Positions 1 through 6,632 are shown, counted from the first letter of the stretch. The stretch is DNA of 7,734 bases from an uncultured Gemmatimonadota bacterium (GCA_946479895.1 CAMLHT010000187.1:1-7734); one strand, 5' to 3'. The notes: generated from the sequence alone by a model not told the origin. Program-made: numbers and translations.

Positions 1-58
1 GCGCACCCGCGCACCCGCGCGCACTGGCTCACTCGCCCACCCGCGCACCCGCGCGCCC
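1..58. repeat. Degenerate 8-bp repeat cluster (GCGCACCC)
   Basis: Perfect GCGCACCC units lie at 1-8, 9-16 and 43-50, with variants at 17-24, 35-42 and 51-58 and an out-of-phase insert in between. The reverse complement of this unit is the core of the array at 6539-6610, so the same simple-sequence family occurs at both ends of the window. It overlaps the last codons and the stop of the TetR gene. It may continue to the left of the window. Confidence 0.8.
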
Positions 59-631
59 CTCCAGCATGTCCACGTGCGCGCGCAGCATGCGGACGGCGGT
101 GTCGAAGTCGAGCAGGGTGCGGTGGGTGCGCGACAGCATCACCCCCCCTTCCATCGTCGTCAGCGCGAAGACGGCGAGGGCGCGGCGGTCGGTGTCGGGG
201 GGCAGCCGGTCTCCAGCGTCGACGAAGCACTGCTCGATCGCGCCGACCCATTGGTCGAAGTTCGCAGCGAGCCGCGCGCGCACCGGCGGGTCGGGCTCGT
301 GCAGCTCGAGCGCGATGCTCCCGATCGGACAGCCGTAGGTGCAGTCGGTGGACTCGAGCGCCGATCGGTAGCGGCGGAGCAGGGCGAACACCCGCTCGAT
401 CGGATCGGACACGCCTTCCCACGCCGGCGCGAGCAGCATGGGATGGATGCCGGCGAGGTAGGTGTCGAGGACGTCGAGCAGCACGTCCTGCTTCCCCGGA
501 TACAGATAGTAGAGGCTCCCCGCGTTCACCCCCGCCGCCTGCAGGATGTCGGCGACGCTCGTCGAGCCATACCCCTTCTCGGCGAACAGCCGCATCGCGG
601 CGAAGCGGATCCGGTCCCGGGTCTCGGTCAT
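29..631 (-). CDS. TetR/AcrR-family transcriptional repressor
   Basis: A 200-residue DNA-binding repressor of normal TetR length. The N-terminal helix-turn-helix is clear at about residues 5-50 (AAMRLFAEKGYGSTSVADIL, then GVNAGSLYYLYPGKQDVL). The C-terminal ligand and dimerisation domain has CTYGCPIGSIALEL at 97-110 with Cys97 and Cys101, and another Cys135. A Gly-Cys-Pro/Leu-Ile-Gly segment at this place recalls the NemR-like branch, where a cysteine senses electrophiles, but that link is only suggestive. I chose the ATG at 631 because the TetR domain starts there and an operator-like palindrome lies 14 bp upstream; a longer in-frame opening to 883 runs through the divergent gene and has no domain. 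The last ten residues (EGRAGARVGE) are written by the octamer repeat at 29-61, so the tail is probably repeat-derived. No Shine-Dalgarno site is visible before the start. The regulated target cannot be known from the window; the divergent lipoprotein is one candidate. Confidence 0.9.
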   Translation of the reverse strand: MTETRDRIRFAAMRLFAEKGYGSTSVADILQAAGVNAGSLYYLYPGKQDVLLDVLDTYLAGIHPMLLAPAWEGVSDPIERVFALLRRYRSALESTDCTYGCPIGSIALELHEPDPPVRARLAANFDQWVGAIEQCFVDAGDRLPPDTDRRALAVFALTTMEGGVMLSRTHRTLLDFDTAVRMLRAHVDMLEGRAGARVGE

Positions 632-638
632 GGGCGCG

Positions 639-667
639 AATGTGTTGAATGATCGTTCAAGTGGCAA
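639..667 (-). promoter_or_regulatory. Candidate tetR promoter, leaderless
   Basis: Read on the minus strand, TTGCCA (667-662) and CACATT (644-639) are separated by exactly 17 bp, giving a fair -35 and a weak (3 of 6) -10. Transcription would begin at about 632, next to the ATG at 631. This predicts a leaderless mRNA and agrees with the missing Shine-Dalgarno site. The call is inferred from spacing only. Confidence 0.35.
645..660. promoter_or_regulatory. TetR-type operator (16-bp near-palindrome)
   Basis: TTGAATGATCGTTCAA is a 16-bp inverted repeat in which 14 of 16 positions are symmetric (one mismatched pair). It lies 14 bp upstream of the TetR start and fills the spacer of the candidate promoter, the usual place for autorepression by this family. 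It is 105 bp upstream of the lipoprotein start, so it could also control that gene. Confidence 0.65.
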
Positions 668-765
668 GGAGGTTTGGAGGTGCACCCGCGCGCTGTGTGT
701 CGGGTCGCGAGGCGCAATTCCGATTGCCCTACCAGAGCAGCGTCCCTCCAACCCGAGGTCTTCCC

Positions 766-2763
766 ATGTTGCGCCAGCGCAGGAGTCCCTTCCGCCTGAT
801 GGCCGCCGCAGCGCTCGTCGCCGCCAGTGCGTGCGGCGACCAGCGTACCCCGACGGTCCCACTCGCCGCGTCCGATGCACCATCCCTGGTTCAGGCGGGT
901 GGCGGAAGAGCGGTGAAGGTCAAGCAGTTCCAGCTCTCCACCAACACGCTGCGGATCGACGGGCCAGCCGTCACGGCGTCCGTCTTCATTGCGAATCCTG
1001 GGGCGGCGATCGAGTCGGGGATCTCCGTCCGCGGCGAGATCGTTCAGCCGGCGGCGCGGCGTCGCGCGTTCGACGTACCGGCGCAGTGCCTGCCGGGCGA
1101 CCCCCCCGGGTTCCTCGCCAGCAGCGATTGCTCGATGAGCATCCAGGCCACCGCGCGGAATGGCGCGGATGGCCCCGATGACGTCGGCACGCTCGTTCCC
1201 GGCAGCGCACTGTTCGTCGTCAGCGTGATCCAGACGACGAACGGCACCGAGGCCGAGCTCGCGACGAAGAACACGACGGTGAATCTCGTCGCCACGCCCG
1301 GCATCACCACGCTGACGCTCGCCTCGACGACGCTGGCGATCGACGGGCCGGCCGTCAACTACACCGCGGTGCTGCAGAACCCCGCCAAGAGCCTCCAGGG
1401 TGTCGCGCTGCAGGGCACCATCGTCCAGGGCACGACGCGCCGCGCCGCCGGCGGCGTGCAGGTCACGTGCGGCTCCAACATCGGCGTGTTCCCGCCCGGC
1501 ACGTGCACGATCAACTTCGCGACGTCCGCGTCGTCGGTCGGCACCGGCACACTCTCACCCGGCCCGGCCACCTTCGAGCTGAAGCTCTTCCAGGTCACTG
1601 GCGGGACTTCAACCACGCTCGACACGAAGACGGTCGACATCACGCTCGTCAGCAACCTCCCGTTCTTCTCGAGTCTCACGCTCGACGCGACGTCGATCAC
1701 GATCGGCACGAGCGTCGACTACACGGTGGAGCTCCAGAACTATGGTGCGCCGAAGTCGGACATCCTCGTGCAAGGGGAGATGGTGCAGGGAGCGATCGTG
1801 AAGGGCGCCGGCGGATTCACCGTCGACTGCGGCAGTGGACTCGGCGTCCTGCCGACCACGGGAGGCACGAGCTGCAGTCTGCGGTTGACGGTGAACGCTT
1901 CGGCCGATGACATCGGTGGCGCGTTCACGCCTGGCGCCGCGACCTTCGTCCTGCATCTCTACAAGGCGCCGCCCGATGTTGATCCGATCGAATACGACAC
2001 GAGGCAGGTCGCGGTCACCCTCGTCGCGAACACGCCGACGCTCACCTCGATCACCCCGGCTACCCCGTACGCCCCTCTCGACGGCGGCTTCTCGACCTAC
2101 AAGGCGGTGATCTCGAACCCCGGACTCATCCAGCAGGGCGTCGCGCTCAACGCCTGGCTCAGGCAGGGGAGCACGCACCGGGCAGCCGGCGGGACTCTGG
2201 TCAGGTGCGACCCCAATCCGCTCGGTCTCCTCCCACCGGGCACCTGCATCATGTTCGGCGACATCGTCCCCTCGAACAATCCGATCGTGTCCGGCGAAGG
2301 GACGCTCGTGCTTGGCCCCGCGACGCTCGAGGTCGAGCTGTCGATCGACGGCGTGGTCGTCGACACGAAGACGGCGCAGATCACGCTGGTGCCGAACACA
2401 CCGAGCATCGTCAGCCTCGAGCTCGACCCGCCGACCGCCCCATTCGGCGGCAGCACGCACTTCAATGCCACGGTCTACAATCCCGGCACGACGACGCTGT
2501 CGGATGTGGTCGCCCAGGGCTACATCACGCAGGGTCCCGTCGAGGCTCCCGCTGGTGGTGTCGGCGTCACCTGCCCGGTCACCGGAACATCCGGTTCGGT
2601 GGTGCCCGGCGCGTGTAACGTGAGGTTCACCGTCAATCCGTCGAATGCCCTCGCGACCGGTGGGCTCCTGGTCCCCGGCCCCGCGACGTACGTGCTCAAG
2701 CTCTTCATCAGTAACGTGGTCGTGGACACGAAATCGGCGCCGATCACGCTCACCGCGCCGTGA
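766..2763 (+). CDS. Repeat lipoprotein with five Cys-paired beta domains
   Basis: A 665-residue exported protein of unknown function. Residues 1-23 form a lipoprotein signal: basic start (MLRQRRSPFR), hydrophobic stretch, and ASAC with Cys23 as the likely lipidated residue (the -3 Ala is less usual than Leu). After a short linker come five tandem repeats, at about residues 52-179, 180-300, 301-425, 426-547 and 548-665. Each follows a plan of T-rich strand, (Y/F)xAxxxNPG, QGxIxQG, AAGG, Cys...Cys, GPATxxLxL and DTKTxxITLV. The eleven cysteines are Cys23 plus one pair per repeat (108/122, 235/247, 355/370, 481/494, 603/617). The strand pattern suggests Ig-like or CARDB-like sandwiches, so a surface adhesion or binding role is possible, but I do not recognise a named family. 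The ATG at 766 has GAGG (755-758) 7 nt upstream; an in-frame opening back to 649 would bury the signal peptide. It is divergent from the TetR gene and followed by hairpins. Confidence 0.87.
   Translation: MLRQRRSPFRLMAAAALVAASACGDQRTPTVPLAASDAPSLVQAGGGRAVKVKQFQLSTNTLRIDGPAVTASVFIANPGAAIESGISVRGEIVQPAARRRAFDVPAQCLPGDPPGFLASSDCSMSIQATARNGADGPDDVGTLVPGSALFVVSVIQTTNGTEAELATKNTTVNLVATPGITTLTLASTTLAIDGPAVNYTAVLQNPAKSLQGVALQGTIVQGTTRRAAGGVQVTCGSNIGVFPPGTCTINFATSASSVGTGTLSPGPATFELKLFQVTGGTSTTLDTKTVDITLVSNLPFFSSLTLDATSITIGTSVDYTVELQNYGAPKSDILVQGEMVQGAIVKGAGGFTVDCGSGLGVLPTTGGTSCSLRLTVNASADDIGGAFTPGAATFVLHLYKAPPDVDPIEYDTRQVAVTLVANTPTLTSITPATPYAPLDGGFSTYKAVISNPGLIQQGVALNAWLRQGSTHRAAGGTLVRCDPNPLGLLPPGTCIMFGDIVPSNNPIVSGEGTLVLGPATLEVELSIDGVVVDTKTAQITLVPNTPSIVSLELDPPTAPFGGSTHFNATVYNPGTTTLSDVVAQGYITQGPVEAPAGGVGVTCPVTGTSGSVVPGACNVRFTVNPSNALATGGLLVPGPATYVLKLFISNVVVDTKSAPITLTAP
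919..2760 (+). repeat. Five tandem protein-coding repeats of ~120 codons
   Basis: The repeats start at about 919, 1303, 1666, 2041 and 2407, on matching segments such as ITTLTLASTTLAIDG and FSSLTLDATSITIGT. Units are 128, 121, 125, 122 and 118 codons long. They have diverged in sequence, but the NPG, QG, AAGG, Cys-Cys and DTK(T/S) positions are retained; only repeat 1 lacks AAGG and only repeat 3 lacks NPG. Confidence 0.85.
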
Positions 2764-2777
2764 TCCCCCTGCAGTGA

Positions 2778-2803
2778 TCCGGCCGGCGACGCTGCTGGCC
2801 GGA
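2778..2803 (+). terminator. Stem-loop after lipoprotein gene
   Basis: TCCGGCC (2778-2784) pairs perfectly with GGCCGGA (2797-2803). The stem can grow by G·T, G-C and C-G pairs to 10 bp around a 6-nt loop. It begins 15 nt after the lipoprotein stop. No T-tract follows, so it may be a weak or factor-assisted terminator or an mRNA 3' stabiliser. Confidence 0.45.
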
Positions 2804-2813
2804 CACGACCCGT

Positions 2814-2861
2814 CGCTCCGACGTCTGGAGCGGCGGGTCTTTCGCGTGCGGCCCCGCACGC
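2814..2861 (+). other. Two further stem-loops before sigma gene
   Basis: CGCTCC (2814-2819) pairs with GGAGCG (2827-2832) and is followed after a few bases by TCTTT (2838-2842). GCGTGCG (2844-2850) pairs with CGCACGC (2855-2861) over a 4-nt loop. With the stem at 2778-2803 this makes three perfect-core hairpins in 84 bp. The role could be termination of lipoprotein transcripts or a structured leader for the sigma factor. Confidence 0.4.
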
Positions 2862-2906
2862 ACTCTGGCCGCCCGTGTCCACACGCGGTAACCTTGGCTC
2901 GACCAC

Positions 2907-2920
2907 CCTCGACGCCGAGG
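2907..2920 (+). promoter_or_regulatory. Hairpin covering the sigma-factor Shine-Dalgarno site
   Basis: CCTCG (2907-2911) pairs perfectly with CGAGG (2916-2920) across the tetraloop ACGC. The right arm contains GAGG, the only Shine-Dalgarno-like site at a good distance (7 nt) from the CTG at 2928. Folding would therefore block ribosome access. It is a short stem and the role is inferred. Confidence 0.4.
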
Positions 2921-2927
2921 TGCGACG

Positions 2928-3494
2928 CTGTCGTCCGAGCTCGATGCACTGATCCAGCGCGCCGATCGCGCTGACAGCGTCGCCGTCGACGCCCTGTTCA
3001 CGCTGCTCTACGGCGAGCTGCACCGGCTCGCCGAGCACGCGCTGCGGCGCGACGGCGGCATGATCACGGTCGGCCCGACGACGCTGCTGCACGAGGCGTA
3101 TCTCAACATCGCCGGCCGCAGCGACGTCGCGTTCACCGATCGCTCGCGCTTCCTCGCCTACGCGTCGCGCGCCATGCGCGGCCTCGTCATCGACTACGCG
3201 CGCCGGCGGCAGGCGGTGAAGCGCGGCCGCATGCTCGAGATCACCCTCTCCGGCAACGAGGAGCCGTCGGCCGAGGCAGCGCGCAGCGCCGAGGAGCTCG
3301 TGCGGCTCGGCGACGTGCTCGGCGAGCTCGCCGGCCTCGAGCCGTCGCTCGCCGAAGTCGTCGACCTCCACTTCTTCTGCGGATTCTCGTTCGTCGAGAT
3401 CGCCGCGCTGCGCCGCGTCTCGGAGCGCACCGTGCAGCGCGACTGGCGCAAGGCGCGGCTGCTCCTGCACCGCGCGCTGCACGAGCAGGCCTGA
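2928..3494 (+). CDS. ECF RNA polymerase sigma factor (Sigma70_ECF type)
   Basis: A 188-residue sigma-70 family factor of the class paired with serine/threonine kinases in Acidobacteria, Planctomycetes and Gemmatimonadota. Region 2 is at about residues 17-97 (DALFTLLYGELHRLAEHALR, PTTLLHEAYLNI, RFLAYASRAMRGLVIDYARR). Region 4 is at about 132-183, with the DNA-recognition helix in FSFVEIAALRRVSERTVQRD. The first in-frame ATG is at 3060, residue 45, which would remove part of region 2. In-frame stop TAA at 2889 limits the upstream end, and no ATG, GTG or TTG lies between. CTG at 2928 has GAGG 7 nt upstream and gives the family's usual length, so I use it; a sequencing or assembly error in the 5' end is the alternative. 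It follows the lipoprotein on the same strand by 164 bp and converges with the small kinase-module gene. No conventional anti-sigma gene is visible. Confidence 0.85.
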   Translation: MSSELDALIQRADRADSVAVDALFTLLYGELHRLAEHALRRDGGMITVGPTTLLHEAYLNIAGRSDVAFTDRSRFLAYASRAMRGLVIDYARRRQAVKRGRMLEITLSGNEEPSAEAARSAEELVRLGDVLGELAGLEPSLAEVVDLHFFCGFSFVEIAALRRVSERTVQRDWRKARLLLHRALHEQA

Positions 3495-3524
3495 CGCCGC
3501 GGCGCGCGCGCGCTACCGATCCGA

Positions 3525-3761
3525 CTACTGATCCACCGCGCGCGCCGGTCCGAACGTCAGGCCGTCCTGTGTGTCGCTGAGGAATCCGCTGTCGTCGGCT
3601 TCCACCTCGCCGGCCAGCAGGAGGATCAGCTCGTCCGCCAGGTCGGGATCGTTCTTCCACAGCGCGACGAGCCACGGCACGCGCTGCTCGCTCGACAGAT
3701 CGAGCGCCTGGTCGAGCAACGGCTGCAGCCGCTGCCAGCGGTTCCGGTCGAAGATGCCCAT
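3525..3761 (-). CDS. Stand-alone kinase N-terminal module-like protein
   Basis: A 78-residue acidic, helical protein. The pattern RWQRLQPLLDQALDLSSEQR, then PWLVALWKNDPDLADELILL, then GFLSDTQDG matches from memory the ~80-residue segment that normally precedes the kinase domain in PknB-type kinases encoded next to Sigma70_ECF factors. Here the reading frame stops (TAG) where the kinase domain would begin. It has no signal peptide, membrane span or cysteine, so it should be cytoplasmic. ATG 3761 fits the family start; the frame is open to 3854 but the added residues are Arg-rich and look non-coding. No Shine-Dalgarno site is seen. It ends 30 bp from the sigma stop, tail to tail, and lies 144 bp downstream of the full kinase on the same strand. 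It may be a real small partner of the sigma factor or a remnant of a lost kinase gene. Confidence 0.6.
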   Translation of the reverse strand: MGIFDRNRWQRLQPLLDQALDLSSEQRVPWLVALWKNDPDLADELILLLAGEVEADDSGFLSDTQDGLTFGPARAVDQ

Positions 3762-3879
3762 CGCCGCGCGCGAGAGTGGTCGAAGCCCCCGACGTCGACG
3801 GGCTCCATTCCTACAATCGCGATTGCGTGGTGCATCCCGACATGCTGATCGCACGACACGATCGTCACCGGCGACGCGA

Positions 3880-3895
3880 CGGTCGACGTCGACCG
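3880..3895 (-). terminator. Perfect 16-bp palindrome downstream of kinase
   Basis: CGGTCGACGTCGACCG is fully self-complementary and can fold as a 6-bp stem with an ACGT loop. It begins 10 nt after the kinase stop. There is no T-tract, so termination is uncertain; a protein-binding site for the downstream small gene is the other option. Confidence 0.3.
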
Positions 3896-3905
3896 GCCGT
3901 GTCGC

Positions 3906-6497
3906 TCAGCGCGTCACGACCTTGCTCAGCCAGGCGTCGGCACGATAGTCCATCGTCATCAGCGCGGCGCGGCTCATGTCCTCGGAGACGCTGATGTCGA
4001 ACGCCGAGCGACCCGCCTTTCCCACGAGCGACTTCCCGGTTGCGCCGTCGAGGGCGTAGAGGCTCCACGCCGACTCCGTTTCCGCCACGGCGAACAGCGC
4101 GTCGTGGCCCTTCACGGCGAACAGCCGGGCATCCTCACCCCTCGCCGCGCCGAGCATCGTCTGCCGTCCGTCGTCGAGCGAGATCATCACGACGGCGCCG
4201 GAGTCCGACGCGGTCCGGCCCGTTCCGACGTACATCACGCGGTGCCGCTCCCGGTCGGCCACCACCTGGAAGACGTTGCCGAACCACGTCGACGGTTTGA
4301 ACTCGCGGCGGCGTCCGTTCTCGGAGACGATCACCCGGTCGCGAGCGATGGGGATCCACGCCCACCCGTTCGGCAATGCCGCGAAGTCGGCGGTGAGCGA
4401 ATCGGGAATCTCCAGCACGTTGCGCTGCGCGCCCGTGCGCACGTCCACCTCGGCGAGTCGCGATCCAGCCCCCGACGCCATCTTCACCGCGACGTGCTGC
4501 GCGTCCGACCACCCTGCGCGCTGCACGACCCCCGCGCCCGGGAGGGGCGTCTCCGCTCCGCCATCGTATGGGACGAGCGAGTAGCGCGTCTCGCGCCGTC
4601 CGGTGGCCGACGGCGTGATGCGGCGCATGAGCAGCGTTGCGCCATCGGGCGACAGCGCCGCAGTCACCGGCGTCGATGCGTGCGCGATGCGCCGATCGTC
4701 GGGGAGCGTCTCCTTCGAGATGTCGGCGAGCGGCGCGGCCCACACGCCGTGGTCGAACGTGCCCTCGTCCATCACGAACGACGCCCCGTCGCTCGTCAGC
4801 GAGAAGCTCGAGAAGGTGCCGTGCGTCATCGTGTCCTGGCGAGCCGCGAAGCGCCCCGTCGCGCGATCGATCGCGATGCGCACCACGGCCTCGTCGAACC
4901 CTTCGCCGGCGCGCGCCAGCCACACCGCGTCGGTGGCGGCGATCCCGCCGCACGTGCACGCATTCACGACCTTGTCGGCGACCTTCCCGCTCCGGTCGAC
5001 GATCTGCCACAGCCCGCGCGGCGGCTGGATGACGAGGCTGAGAATCCAGTTCGTCCCCGGCACGACCGAGAGCGCGACGAGCCGGCGCCCCGGCCCCGCG
5101 ATGCGAATGCTGTCGCGCGCCACGCCGTCCAGCGCGGCGACGCGCACGTAGTACACCGAGTCGGGACGGAACGTCGGACCGAGCAGCAGCGAGTCGCCGC
5201 CGGCATAGAACGTCGCGACCCCCGCCGTGAGGAATCGCGGCTCACCGCCGAGCGCCGAGAGCAGGAACGAGCCGCTGCGCCCGCGGATCGTCCCGGCGAA
5301 CACCAGGTTGCGCCGGTCCGGGCTCCACTCCACGCCGTCCGCCGCCGTCGCCCCCTCGAGGATCGTGCGTGTCGTCGTCCCGCCGACGTCCTGCACCACG
5401 GCGGAGTAGGTGCAATCGGGTCCGGTGCAGTGACGCGTCAGGAAAGCGAGCTGCTTCCCATCCGGTGAGATCGCCGGATAGTACACCGCACCGGTGGACG
5501 TGAGCTGCGTCTTCGTGCCGAGCGACGCGGGGCCGGGCGTGCGCCCCTTCATCTCGTACGCACTGACCGCCGCCACCCCGACGAGCACCACCGCCGCGGC
5601 GCCGATCAGCATCGGGCGCCGGCTGCGTCGCGTCGGCGCCGCCGCCGCCGGCTCCTCGGCAGCCGGCTTCGCGGCGAGCGCGCGCGCGAAATCGCCCGCG
5701 CTCGTGAACCGGTCGGCCGGCGTCTTCGACAGGGCGCGCGAGACCGCCGCGTCGATCTCCGGCGGCACGGTGCTCCGCAGCACGCGCAGGTGCGTCGGCG
5801 TCTCGGTCATCAGCTTCGCGATCATCGACTGCGCGCTCGCGCCGGTGAACGGCGGCTCGCCGGCGAGCATCTCGTACAGCACCGCGGCGAGCGAGTACAC
5901 GTCGCTCCGCGCGTCGATGCCGCGGTCGCCCGTCGCCTGCTCGGGCGACATGTACTGCGGCGTACCGAGCGAGAGCCCGGTCTGCGTCAGCCGGTTGCCG
6001 CCGGCCTCCTTCACGGCGAGCGCGATGCCGAAGTCGGCGAGCATCGCTTCGCCTTCCTGCAGCAGGATGTTCTCCGGCTTGATGTCGCGATGGACAAGGC
6101 CCTGCCGATGCGCGTAATCGAGCGCGCTCGCCACCTGCTTCGTGATCGTCAGTGCTTCGTCGATGCTGAGCTGGTGCTCGCGATCGAGCTTGTCGCGCAG
6201 CGACTCGCCGCGCACGAAGGGGAGCACGTAGTACAGCAGCCCGTTCGCCTCACCCGAATCGATCAGCGTGAGGATGTGCGGATGGTCGAGCCGCGCCGAG
6301 ATCTTGATCTCGGTGAGAAAGCGCTCGGCGCCGAGCACCGCGCCGAGCTCGGGGCGGAGCACCTTGAGCGCGACTTCGCGATCGAGCTTGCGGTCGCGGG
6401 CGAGGTAGACGACGGCCATGCCACCCGCGCCGAGCTGGCGCTCGATGACGTAGCGGTCGTCGAGCGCTGCAGCGATCAGGGTGGCGTCGTCGCCCAT
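3906..6497 (-). CDS. Membrane Ser/Thr protein kinase with TolB-like sensor
   Basis: An 863-residue PknB-type receptor kinase. The cytoplasmic kinase domain spans about residues 16-272. It has the glycine loop GAGGMAVVY (23-31), catalytic Lys45, Glu63 of helix C, HRDIKPEN (136-143) with Asp138, DFG (155-157) and GTPQYMSPEQ (178-187), so it should be active. An Ala/Pro-rich linker and RRSRRP lead to one membrane span (about 295-314), which places the remaining ~545 residues outside the cytoplasm. That part carries PD40/TolB-like propeller motifs (YYPAISPDGKQLAF, VEWSPDRRNLVF, AALSPDGATLLM) and four cysteines, 357, 362, 514 and 516, that could form disulfides. The kinase domain starts almost at residue 1: the ~80-residue N-terminal module of sigma-linked kinases is absent. 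The ATG at 6497 has no clear Shine-Dalgarno site, and an octamer repeat array starts 42 bp upstream. It probably senses an envelope signal and phosphorylates cytoplasmic targets. Confidence 0.95.
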   Translation of the reverse strand: MGDDATLIAAALDDRYVIERQLGAGGMAVVYLARDRKLDREVALKVLRPELGAVLGAERFLTEIKISARLDHPHILTLIDSGEANGLLYYVLPFVRGESLRDKLDREHQLSIDEALTITKQVASALDYAHRQGLVHRDIKPENILLQEGEAMLADFGIALAVKEAGGNRLTQTGLSLGTPQYMSPEQATGDRGIDARSDVYSLAAVLYEMLAGEPPFTGASAQSMIAKLMTETPTHLRVLRSTVPPEIDAAVSRALSKTPADRFTSAGDFARALAAKPAAEEPAAAAPTRRSRRPMLIGAAAVVLVGVAAVSAYEMKGRTPGPASLGTKTQLTSTGAVYYPAISPDGKQLAFLTRHCTGPDCTYSAVVQDVGGTTTRTILEGATAADGVEWSPDRRNLVFAGTIRGRSGSFLLSALGGEPRFLTAGVATFYAGGDSLLLGPTFRPDSVYYVRVAALDGVARDSIRIAGPGRRLVALSVVPGTNWILSLVIQPPRGLWQIVDRSGKVADKVVNACTCGGIAATDAVWLARAGEGFDEAVVRIAIDRATGRFAARQDTMTHGTFSSFSLTSDGASFVMDEGTFDHGVWAAPLADISKETLPDDRRIAHASTPVTAALSPDGATLLMRRITPSATGRRETRYSLVPYDGGAETPLPGAGVVQRAGWSDAQHVAVKMASGAGSRLAEVDVRTGAQRNVLEIPDSLTADFAALPNGWAWIPIARDRVIVSENGRRREFKPSTWFGNVFQVVADRERHRVMYVGTGRTASDSGAVVMISLDDGRQTMLGAARGEDARLFAVKGHDALFAVAETESAWSLYALDGATGKSLVGKAGRSAFDISVSEDMSRAALMTMDYRADAWLSKVVTR

Positions 6498-6538
6498 GGG
6501 CGAGAAAGTGTGGCGCCGCGGGCCGGAGCGCTAGATGC

Positions 6539-6610
6539 GCGCGGGTGCGCGGGTGCGCGGGTGCGCGGGTGCGCGGGTGCGCGGGTGCGCGGGTGTTCGG
6601 GTGTTCGGGT
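6539..6610. repeat. Octamer array (GCGCGGGT)7 plus two GTTCGGGT
   Basis: Seven perfect GCGCGGGT units (6539-6594) are followed by two GTTCGGGT variants (6595-6610). The array lies 42 bp upstream of the kinase start and would occupy its promoter region. The same unit, inverted, is at 1-58. Identical units favour length change by slippage. Confidence 0.95.
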
Positions 6611-6632
6611 GCGACCGGCCTCGGGACGCTCT

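Noticed and set aside
632..883. Upstream extension of the TetR frame to 883
   Set aside because: The added 84 residues run through the operator and antisense to the lipoprotein signal peptide, with Arg-rich low-information sequence and no domain; TetR homology starts at 631.
1609..2949. 446-residue minus-strand open frame opposite the lipoprotein
   Set aside because: Arg/Asp/Glu-rich shadow composition typical of antisense frames in high-GC DNA; the plus strand has a signal peptide and ordered repeats.
3060..3494. ATG 3060 as the sigma-factor start
   Set aside because: It would delete the first part of region 2, which is plainly encoded upstream from 2928; no ribosome site is visible before 3060.
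3496..3524. Bidirectional terminator between the sigma and module genes
   Set aside because: The 30-bp gap holds GCCGCGGC and an alternating GC run (3502-3513) but no stem with a T-tract on either strand.
4104..5468. 454-residue plus-strand open frame opposite the kinase
   Set aside because: No domain and Arg/His-rich; it mirrors the codon pattern of the well-supported kinase on the other strand.
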